Assembly: GCA_009908535.1 (NCBI GenBank)
Contig: JAAAOD010000253.1
Location: 1-14,746 of the forward strand
Direction: 5' to 3'
Origin: Verrucomicrobiota bacterium
Lineage (GTDB): Bacteria > Verrucomicrobiota > Verrucomicrobiia > Opitutales > Oceanipulchritudinaceae
Length of the DNA: 14,746 nt
Made by a program: the position numbers and the translations under genes. Positions within the stretch are counted from its first letter, which is position 1. The number at the start of each line of letters is the position of its first letter. This document shows, piece by piece, positions 1 to 5,722 of the stretch. Below the pieces are notes generated by a model. The model was not told the origin of the DNA. It saw only the letters and a list, made by a program, of their open reading frames with translations, and did no database searches.

Positions 1-14
1 GGAATAGACCCGGA

Positions 15-233
15 TCAGTCTGCCGCATCCTTGGATGGCCGCGTGAACCAGAGAAGAATGGTCTCCGCGGCCATCCGGTGACCCGCTTCATTCGGGTGGT
101 TCGTCTGCGCCATAAGCTCCGCGAGCTCGAGGTCCGGACTGGCAGCCAGGCGGCCTGCGAAAGCCGCGTACACATCAACAAGGCCGACGTTGGTTTCCGC
201 CGCCACCTGCATCCGGTTGGGAGCCGGGAACAT
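15..233 (-). pseudogene. C-terminal remnant of an SGNH/GDSL-type hydrolase
   Basis: The 72-residue reading frame looks like only the last third of an SGNH-fold esterase/lipase. It has a LVDVYAAF strand/helix typical of the region before the catalytic His, then TNHPNEAGHRMAAE, which matches the terminal NHPN-x-x-GH block holding the catalytic His. The N-terminal GDS nucleophile block is absent. Reading upstream on the minus strand, the frame hits a stop (TAA, plus-strand 252-254) six codons before the Met, and no other minus frame nearby carries SGNH-like sequence. A weak AAGGAG-like stretch lies about 13 nt before the ATG, so a short product is possible, but a family member is normally 200 residues or more. 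I therefore read it as a 5'-truncated gene. The family call rests on one short motif block, so a different short protein cannot be excluded. Confidence 0.55.
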
Positions 234-308
234 CCCTGACTTTTCTCTCCTTTATCTTTCCGGGCACATCTCTTGAACAACGTCCTCCCCTGTGTCTCGT
301 TCCGGACA

Positions 309-440
309 ATGGCAGAAAAAAAATGCTGCAGGAAATTTCTGAAAAAAAAGAAGGCCTGCAAGGAGTGCCCGCTGCTGAAAGGCCTTCCCAAAAAAAAGCG
401 CAAGAAACGAATCAAGAAGTTGCGCAAGCTGTATGGCTGA
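309..440 (+). CDS. Lys/Cys-rich 43-residue microprotein
   Basis: The ATG at 309 opens a 43-codon frame ending in TGA at 438-440. Nearly half the residues are Lys or Arg. There are four cysteines: C6, C7, C17 and C20, spaced CC-x9-C-x2-C and followed by Pro, which could form a small metal-binding knuckle. The rest is basic, ending in KKKRKKRIKKLRKLYG. There is no signal peptide or hydrophobic segment, so a cytoplasmic protein binding nucleic acid or ribosomes is plausible. From memory, short CCxKFxKKxKxCxxCP proteins occur as uncharacterised conserved ORFs in other bacteria, but I cannot verify that here. No good Shine-Dalgarno precedes the ATG. The ordered Cys pattern argues for a real gene; the A-rich sequence, which makes Lys codons cheap, argues for caution. 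Confidence 0.5.
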   Translation: MAEKKCCRKFLKKKKACKECPLLKGLPKKKRKKRIKKLRKLYG

Positions 441-573
441 ACCGCTGTGAAGCTTTGCCAGCAGCAGCGATAAACTGCGGGCCGCCGCAGGCCGTCCTGC
501 CATAAGCCAAAGAACCGGGCCTCGCCGTAATCGCATTGCCATCGGCTGGGGCACTGTTTCCTTAATAAAAATT

Positions 574-792
574 ATGCGTTGTTGCGTGCTCCTGCCTTTC
601 TTCCTCGTCACGACCGCGTTTACAGCTGCGTACGCTGGCGGTGCCCGACCGCTCATCGAGGACAGTTTCCGCAAGCTGCATACGGACTACATCAACTATA
701 AGAATCAGTCAGTACACCCTCGACCTGATGATCATTGCCCTGCATCACCAGAGAGGTTCGGAGGCATTCGAGGAGGCGGCTGGCCGGCGTGA
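574..792 (+). CDS. short exported ORF, possibly frameshifted
   Basis: The 72-residue frame begins with a convincing signal peptide: a hydrophobic core LLPFFLVTTAFTAAYA and cleavage likely after AYA (about residue 21). A polar stretch PLIEDSFRKLHTDYINYKNQ follows. After that the composition becomes low-quality (Pro/Gly/Arg-rich). At 706-713 the sequence CAGT is tandemly repeated. Removing one copy would switch to the other plus frame, which reads YTLDLMIIALHHQRGSEAFE, a more protein-like continuation. However, that frame then stays open into the downstream methyltransferase gene with no stop of its own, so the frameshift idea is not proven. I do not recognise the family. No ribosome-binding site is evident. 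441-573 upstream holds no other feature I can support. Confidence 0.33.
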   Translation: MRCCVLLPFFLVTTAFTAAYAGGARPLIEDSFRKLHTDYINYKNQSVHPRPDDHCPASPERFGGIRGGGWPA

Positions 793-850
793 GCCTTCTC
801 CCGCGTTGAGGCATTGCCACAGTCTTCACGTTGAACTAACGTATTGGGAT

Positions 851-1579
851 ATGCGACGATCATCGACCTTGCCCGGAACGCTCCTTTTCCTCTTCTTTGC
901 CGGTCTGCTCGCCGGGGCCGTGCACGTCAGCGCAGACGAGGCCGACCGCGCCGATGAGCGCCGGGAGATGGTCCGCGAGCAGATCGAGGAGCGCGGTGTT
1001 AAGGAGAAAACCGTTTTGCGGGCCATGCGGAACGCCCCGCGGCACCTGTTCGTTCCCGACCGCTTCCGGAAAGTGGCCTACGCCGACCGGCCGCTGCCGA
1101 TCGGCTACGGGCAGACCATTTCCCAGCCCTACATCGTGGCCGCGATGACCGAGGAACTTGACCTCGAAGCGGGCGACAAGGTCCTCGAGGTCGGCACCGG
1201 TTCAGGGTATCAGGCGGCCGTCCTCGCCGAGATCACCGACGAGGTGTACTCGATCGAGATCATCGGCAAGCTCGCGAAGCGGGCGCGTGAGGACCTCGGG
1301 GATGCCGGTTACGAGGAAGTCGAGGTCCGGCACGGGGACGGCTTTTTCGGCTGGGAGGAACACGCGCCTTTTGACGCCATCATCGTCACCGCCGCCCCGA
1401 ACAGCCTACCGCCGCCGCTGCTGCAACAGCTCAAGCCGGGAGGCCGCATGGTCATTCCCGTCGGTTCCTCCTTCGGCCCTCAGCGGTTGTTGCTCGTACG
1501 CAAGGACAAGGACGGGGCCACTTCCACAAAAAGCCTCATGCCGGTACGTTTCGTTCCCTTCACCCGCGAGAAACGCTGA
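851..1579 (+). CDS. pcm: protein-L-isoaspartate O-methyltransferase with signal peptide
   Basis: The 242-residue protein belongs to the PCMT family, which uses S-adenosylmethionine to methylate the alpha-carboxyl of L-isoaspartyl residues and so starts repair of age-damaged proteins. Family landmarks seen: RHLFVPDRFR, then QTISQPYIVA (T89-S91-Q92-P93) and the SAM-binding motif I VLEVGTGSGYQAAVLAEI (from V111, glycines 115, 117 and 119). The C-terminal half has the usual LKPGGRMVIPVG strand and ends MPVRFVPFTRE. The start at 851 is chosen because it begins a clear signal sequence: MRRSS, a hydrophobic core to about residue 28, and a likely VSA-DEA cleavage site. The same frame is open upstream to 641, but that extension does not look like protein. 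Export is unusual for an enzyme that needs cytosolic SAM. The next gene starts 3 nt after the stop, indicating an operon. Confidence 0.9.
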   Translation: MRRSSTLPGTLLFLFFAGLLAGAVHVSADEADRADERREMVREQIEERGVKEKTVLRAMRNAPRHLFVPDRFRKVAYADRPLPIGYGQTISQPYIVAAMTEELDLEAGDKVLEVGTGSGYQAAVLAEITDEVYSIEIIGKLAKRAREDLGDAGYEEVEVRHGDGFFGWEEHAPFDAIIVTAAPNSLPPPLLQQLKPGGRMVIPVGSSFGPQRLLLVRKDKDGATSTKSLMPVRFVPFTREKR

Positions 1580-1582
1580 GGC

Positions 1583-4009
1583 ATGGGACGCGCCTTGCGC
1601 TCGCCGGTCACCCTCTTTTGTACCTCCGCCGGGGTCACGGCTTTTCAGCTGACCCTGATGCAACTGTTCTCCTATGTGCAGTGGTATCACTTCGCCTACA
1701 TGATGATCTCGCTCGCCCTGCTGGGATTCGGGGCGAGCGGAACCTTTCTCACTTTCGGGTGGAGGTTCTTCCAGAGCCATGCGCGGGGGATCATCGGCGG
1801 CAGTCTCGTTCTGGCCGCGGTGGCCATGCCCGGCGTGCTCCTTCTCCTCAACCAGGACTGGCTGCGCTTCGACCTTTATCTCCTGTTTGTCGAACCTTCC
1901 CAATGGGCAAGGCTGATCCTCGCTTTATTGCTGCTCTTTCTGCCCTTCTTTTTCAGTGCTCTGGCCCTCGGAGGGATTCTTACCGGACAGGCAGCCGACG
2001 CCCCCCGCAATTATTTCGCCGATCTTGCCGGTTCCTCCGCCGGTGCCCTGTTCGGCATCTTTCTTACCGCCTCCGTGATGCCCGGGCATGCCGCTGCTGT
2101 CTGCGGTCTATTCCCCCTCGCCGGGGCCTGTTTCTTCGCCGGCAGGCCCCTCCGGTTCCTTGCGCTGCGCCACGCGGGCCTCCTGGCCGTCCTCCTGCTC
2201 CTTCTCTTTCCCCAGGAATGGAACGTCTCGCAGTTCAAGGAACTGGGCCGCGTCCTCGAAATGCCGCGGGCCCGCCTTGTCCAGGAGGAAACCGGTGTAC
2301 GGGGAATCGTCCACAAGGTGGATGCTCCCACGCTCCACACCGCACCGGGCCTGAGCCTGAATTACAAGGGGCCCGTTCCCGCGGGGGCTTCCGTTTTCGT
2401 GGACGGAATGCAATATGGTTCCCTTCAGGGCATGGGGGTTTCCGGCCCCGTCTGGGAGGAAGCCACCACCCGCGCCCTCGGATACGACCTTGTCCCGGAA
2501 CCGGAATCCGTGCTTCTCCTCTCAACCGAAGGAACCTCCTCCCTTCGGCTGGCCCTTGCGAAGAAGGCGGGGCGCATCCTCGCGGTCGAGCCGTATCCTG
2601 TCGTGGCAAAATGGCTACAGGATGAAATTTCCCATCTTCCGCCCGGAAAATTCCCCGTGGATCTGCGCACCCTCTCCCCGCGCGTCGTCCTTGAGCAGGC
2701 GGAGGAATCCTTCCAGCTCATCCAGTATCCCTCCGTTGGCAGCTTCCATGGCGGAGTGGGCATGCAGTCGATCGGGTCCGATTTCCTTCTGACGCGGGAA
2801 AGCTTTGCTGCGGCGATCCGGCTTTTGGCGGAGGACGGTGTCCTTGTCGTCCCCTGCTGGCTCGACTTCCCCGAGCGGAAGCCGCTGCGTCTCCTGACAA
2901 CCCTTCTTGCCGGAGCCCGCAAGGCCGGTATCCCCTCACCCTCGGATCATCTCGCCATCGTGCGCAGCTGGGGAGCGATGAGTTTCCTTTTTACGCTCAA
3001 CCCGCTGACCGGAGCCCAAAAGGATACCCTGCTGCGGGCGTGCGAACGATGGGCTTTCGATCCGCTCTGGCTGGGAGGGCATAAGGATCTTGCCCGCGAG
3101 AGACATCACCAGCTGGAGAGCCGGACGCTCTTCCGCATGACCGATGCCATTCTCGGCAATCCGGAAGACCCGGCCATTGCGGAGTACCCTTTCGCTATTG
3201 AAAGCGCCACCGATCAGCGACCGTTCTTTTCCCAGTTTCTGCAACCCCGCTCTCTCGCGGCCGTCGAGAAGGCCTTCGGGCAACGTTCCCTGCCTTTCTT
3301 CGAACTTGGAAGTTTTCTTCTCCTCGTGACGTTGGGCCTTCTTCTCCTTTTTGCTTTTGCCTTCATTTTCCTGCCTCTGCCGTTCCACCGCCTGCGCTCA
3401 AGGGGACGGACCACCACCGTGCTTTATTTTGCCGGACTCGGTCTCGGTTTTCTCTTCGTCGAAATTATTTTCATGCAGGTCTTCCACCTCGTCTGGGGAA
3501 GCCCCCTCCTTGCCGCCGGAGGCACCATCGCCGGCATGCTTTTCTTTTCCGGCCTCGGCGCCCTCGCCTCGAGGAATTTCGACCCGGAAAGGCCCGTCCT
3601 CCCCGTCCTTTTCGCCTTGGTTTGCCTTCTGCTGCTCGTGGCGGCCTTCACCCTTCTGCCCCTTGCCCGGTCCATCGCCCCCCTCGCCCCCTTCTGGCGC
3701 CTCCTCATTGCTTTCACGATCCTCGCCATTGTCAGCTTTCCACTTGGGTTTTTCTTCCCCAGCGGATTGCGGCTGCTGCAGCGCCACCGGCCCGACCACC
3801 TGCCATGGGCATGGGGGATCAACGGCTCCTTCTCCGTCATCAGTTCCCCGCTCGCCCTCCTCGCCTGCATTTTCGCCGGATTTCCCGCCGCCCTCCTCCT
3901 CGCCATGTCCTGCTATCTCGCGGCCGCGCTCGCCTTGCTCGGCATGAGGGGTGGTACCCCCCGCGTGCCAACCCAAGCCCGTCAGGGCGAAGGTTGGACC
4001 AAGGGTTGA
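1583..4009 (+). CDS. polytopic membrane protein with spermidine-synthase-like domain
   Basis: The 808-residue protein has about seven N-terminal membrane helices (residues 8 to 208), a soluble middle domain (about 210-580) and about seven C-terminal helices (587-790). This is the layout of the fused transporter-like/spermidine-synthase-like proteins. The middle domain aligns by eye with the SpeE Rossmann fold: VLLLSTEGTSSLRLALA (from about residue 310), then AGRILAVEPYP with the acidic residue E336, and FHGGVGMQSIGSDFLLTRESF-like sequence near 390, matching the usual post-motif region. The SAM-binding glycine motif is replaced by STEGTSS (from S314), so catalysis is doubtful. True polyamine synthesis is therefore unlikely, and the substrate is unknown. 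It is the second gene of a unit with the exported PCMT (3-nt gap). Its last codons (VPTQARQGEGWTKG) lie in a palindromic repeat at 3968-3997, suggesting the natural C-terminus was rewritten. Confidence 0.82.
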   Translation: MGRALRSPVTLFCTSAGVTAFQLTLMQLFSYVQWYHFAYMMISLALLGFGASGTFLTFGWRFFQSHARGIIGGSLVLAAVAMPGVLLLLNQDWLRFDLYLLFVEPSQWARLILALLLLFLPFFFSALALGGILTGQAADAPRNYFADLAGSSAGALFGIFLTASVMPGHAAAVCGLFPLAGACFFAGRPLRFLALRHAGLLAVLLLLLFPQEWNVSQFKELGRVLEMPRARLVQEETGVRGIVHKVDAPTLHTAPGLSLNYKGPVPAGASVFVDGMQYGSLQGMGVSGPVWEEATTRALGYDLVPEPESVLLLSTEGTSSLRLALAKKAGRILAVEPYPVVAKWLQDEISHLPPGKFPVDLRTLSPRVVLEQAEESFQLIQYPSVGSFHGGVGMQSIGSDFLLTRESFAAAIRLLAEDGVLVVPCWLDFPERKPLRLLTTLLAGARKAGIPSPSDHLAIVRSWGAMSFLFTLNPLTGAQKDTLLRACERWAFDPLWLGGHKDLARERHHQLESRTLFRMTDAILGNPEDPAIAEYPFAIESATDQRPFFSQFLQPRSLAAVEKAFGQRSLPFFELGSFLLLVTLGLLLLFAFAFIFLPLPFHRLRSRGRTTTVLYFAGLGLGFLFVEIIFMQVFHLVWGSPLLAAGGTIAGMLFFSGLGALASRNFDPERPVLPVLFALVCLLLLVAAFTLLPLARSIAPLAPFWRLLIAFTILAIVSFPLGFFFPSGLRLLQRHRPDHLPWAWGINGSFSVISSPLALLACIFAGFPAALLLAMSCYLAAALALLGMRGGTPRVPTQARQGEGWTKG
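3968..3997. repeat. left palindromic repeat flanking the AbiE module
   Basis: The sequence forms a hairpin: CCAACC, then a mismatched CAA/GAA bubble, then GCCC-GTCA-GGGC, closing with GGTTGG. Its 3' arm, GGGCGAAGGTTGG, is close to the 3' arm of the repeat at 5549-5582 (GGGACGAAGGATGG), and both share the order 6-bp stem, 3-nt bubble ending GAA, GC-rich inner stem. It sits inside the last codons of the preceding membrane-protein gene, ten bases before its stop. It lacks a T-tract, so a standard intrinsic terminator is unlikely. It reads as one copy of a dispersed intergenic repeat family, though copies outside this window cannot be seen. Confidence 0.5.
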
Positions 4010-4040
4010 TAAGCCAAATTAGCAATTTCATTGCACTAAG

Positions 4041-4056
4041 AAGACATTTATGTCTT
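4041..4056. promoter_or_regulatory. palindromic candidate operator of abiEi-abiEii
   Basis: AAGACAT-TT-ATGTCTT is a perfect inverted repeat with 7-bp arms. It ends 9 bases before the abiEi start, in a locally AT-rich stretch (about 4010-4065) that contrasts with the GC-rich genes on either side. AbiEi antitoxins are known to bind inverted repeats in their own promoters and repress the operon, so this is the natural candidate site. I could not assign convincing -35 and -10 hexamers. The position close to the start codon would fit repression by blocking initiation. Confidence 0.45.
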
Positions 4057-4065
4057 TCTGTTAAA

Positions 4066-4689
4066 ATGAAAATCGAGGAGTTGGCCAATCACATTCCCGA
4101 AAACGGTGTCTTCAGGACCGGCCAGATCTTGTCGGGAAAGCGGCATCCAGCGCATCTTCGGCGTCAGTTGGATCGATGGGTGAAGAACGGCCGCGTGATG
4201 CGGCTGCGGCGCGGGGTCTACCTCCTGAAGCGACCCTACGCATCAACAGCCCCGCATCCCTTCGCCATCGCGAACAGCCTGAAAAAGGCATCGTATATTA
4301 GCCTGCAATCAGCCTTGGCGCATTATGGAATGATTCCGGAGTACGTTCCCGTAACGACCAGTGTGACCACAGGCAGACCGGAGACATGCGAAACCCCTGC
4401 AGGCCGGTTTCAATTCAGGCATATTTCAACCGGACGTTTTTTCGGGTTCAAGGAAGTGGAGGTTACTCCCGGTCAACGCGTCTTGATGGCAAGCTCTGCA
4501 AAAGCGCTGGTCGATCTTCTCTATCTCACGCCGCACAGCGACAATCCGGATTACCTCAAGGAGCTCCGCTTGCGCGAGCCTGAAGGGTTCAGCCGCGAAT
4601 CGCTCACGGAAGTCGTCGGAAAGTTCGGCTCAAGCAAAGTGGATCTGGCCGTTCGGTTGGTCGTTCATTTATGGGAGGAGGAGAAATAA
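4066..4689 (+). CDS. abiEi: AbiEi-type antitoxin / transcriptional repressor
   Basis: The 207-residue protein has the AbiEi layout. An N-terminal winged helix-turn-helix (about residues 1-55; MKIEELANHIPENGVFRTGQ, HLRRQLDRWVKNGRVMRLRRG, then GVYLL) is followed by the antitoxin domain beginning near YISLQSALAHYGMIPE. The C-terminal half contains SSAKALVDLLYL, typical of the family. In characterised AbiE systems this protein represses its own promoter and counteracts AbiEii without direct binding (type IV toxin-antitoxin). The start at 4066 is the Met that gives a full winged helix; it lacks a clear Shine-Dalgarno. The stop is one base before the abiEii start, and GGGAGGAG within its last codons serves abiEii. 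GC content looks lower than in the flanking genes, consistent with acquisition by transfer. Confidence 0.88.
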   Translation: MKIEELANHIPENGVFRTGQILSGKRHPAHLRRQLDRWVKNGRVMRLRRGVYLLKRPYASTAPHPFAIANSLKKASYISLQSALAHYGMIPEYVPVTTSVTTGRPETCETPAGRFQFRHISTGRFFGFKEVEVTPGQRVLMASSAKALVDLLYLTPHSDNPDYLKELRLREPEGFSRESLTEVVGKFGSSKVDLAVRLVVHLWEEEK

Positions 4690-4690
4690 G

Positions 4691-5506
4691 ATGAAATCCC
4701 TTCTATTAGACATGCTCCGCGACGAGCCGGATGATTTTCGACGCCGGAGCCGGGCACGGGAATACCTGCAGGCCAGGATTCTCCTCGGGCTACAGGACAG
4801 CGGAGCCTTTTCCAATTGGGCCTTTGTCGGAGGGACGGCACTACGCTTCCTGTACGGTCTGCCGCGGTATTCCGAGGACCTCGATTTTTCTCTGGCGCCG
4901 CCTGAGGGAAAAGCGAATTTCGAAAAGCATATGGATTCTGTGCGTAAAGACCTGAACGCTGAAGCCTACGCCGTGGAGATCCGCACCCGCCAAGGAAAGG
5001 CCGTGGCAGCAGCCATGGTTAAGTTTAGCGGCCTGCTGTTCGAATTGAAGCTATCCCCTCATCCGGACGAAGTGTTCATGGTAAAGGTGGAAATGGACAC
5101 CCGTCCTCCTGAAGGAGCCCACACGGAAACACGCCTTGTACGACGGTTCATCATGCTCAATTTGCACCATTACGACAAGGCTTCGCTTCTGGCGGGGAAA
5201 ACGCACGCCATCCTGTCACGCCAATACACCAAGGGCCGCGACCTGTACGACCTTGCCTGGTATCTTTCAGATCCGGATTGGCCGGAACCCAACCTTACGC
5301 AACTGAACAACGCCCTCCGCCAGACGGGTTGGTCCGGACCCTCCGCAACCCGGGAAAACTGGCGGGGTCTGGTCGCCGACAAACTGAAAACAATCGATTG
5401 GAACGAAGCACTCCTGGACGTTTCCCCGTTTCTCGAGCGCAAACAAGACGCTGACTTGGTTTCCGAATCCGTCATCCTTCCGCTGTTGGAAAGAAAAGGC
5501 ACCTGA
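4691..5506 (+). CDS. abiEii: AbiEii-type nucleotidyltransferase toxin
   Basis: The 271-residue protein carries the AbiEii/DUF1814 nucleotidyltransferase signature. The GG-T/S motif is at G47-G48-T49 (FVGGTALRFLYGLPRYSEDL), with the metal-binding acidic pair D63-x-D65 in the EDLDFS block. Downstream are the family motifs KVEMDTRP, HYDKASLLAGK (K163) and YTKGRDLYDLAW (K181, R183, D184, D187). All the expected active-site residues are present, so the toxin appears intact. Family members add nucleotides to RNA substrates such as tRNA acceptor ends and block growth; in AbiE systems this gives abortive infection against phage. The start is firm: a strong GGGAGGAG (4673-4680) precedes it, and it follows abiEi by one base. 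The gene ends 73 bp before a tRNA transcribed toward it. The exact RNA target cannot be read from sequence. Confidence 0.9.
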   Translation: MKSLLLDMLRDEPDDFRRRSRAREYLQARILLGLQDSGAFSNWAFVGGTALRFLYGLPRYSEDLDFSLAPPEGKANFEKHMDSVRKDLNAEAYAVEIRTRQGKAVAAAMVKFSGLLFELKLSPHPDEVFMVKVEMDTRPPEGAHTETRLVRRFIMLNLHHYDKASLLAGKTHAILSRQYTKGRDLYDLAWYLSDPDWPEPNLTQLNNALRQTGWSGPSATRENWRGLVADKLKTIDWNEALLDVSPFLERKQDADLVSESVILPLLERKGT

Positions 5507-5522
5507 AGGTTGACCCGAGCTT

Positions 5523-5544
5523 GCCATCCGAAGCATAAGATGGC
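5523..5544. repeat. small hairpin downstream of abiEii
   Basis: GCCATC and GATGGC pair around a 10-nt loop. The first 11 bases (GCCATCCGAAG) recur with one change 25 bp on (GCCATCCGTAG, 5548-5558), so this is probably a degenerate part of the same repeat element as 5549-5582. There is no T-run, so a role as abiEii terminator is unsupported. Confidence 0.4.
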
Positions 5545-5548
5545 CGCG

Positions 5549-5579
5549 CCATCCGTAGTCCCGCCGGCGGGACGAAGGA

Positions 5580-5582
<3 letters not shown>
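5549..5582. repeat. right palindromic repeat between abiEii and the tRNA
   Basis: Two 17-base arms meet at position 5565/5566 with 15 of 17 pairs: CCATCC, a bubble (GTA against GAA), then GTCCCGCC/GGCGGGAC, closing with GGATGG. Its last three bases are the encoded CCA end of the minus-strand tRNA. The architecture matches the repeat at 3968-3997, so the AbiE pair is bracketed by the same repeat type. Because it lies between converging transcripts it could slow both, but it lacks the U-tract of an intrinsic terminator. Confidence 0.6.
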
Positions 5583-5655
<73 letters not shown>

Positions 5656-5722
5656 GCGGAAGAAACCGCCCCATCGCTGCCGCGAAAACCTCCGGGGTCA
5701 AGCTTTTGCGGGACGGGGCAAG

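Noticed and set aside
33..76. Perfect 11-bp inverted repeat GGATGGCCGCG / CGCGGCCATCC
   Set aside because: It lies in the hydrolase remnant's coding frame (AAE and KDAA codons), has a 22-nt loop and no T-run; chance in GC-rich coding sequence is sufficient.
252..674. A 140-codon minus-strand open frame
   Set aside because: It is antisense to the microprotein and the signal-peptide ORF, with no domain and low-complexity composition.
5656..5722. TTGACC (minus strand, 5696-5701) as a -35 box for the tRNA
   Set aside because: No acceptable -10 lies at 16-18 bp, so co-transcription from the FG-GAP gene is equally likely.
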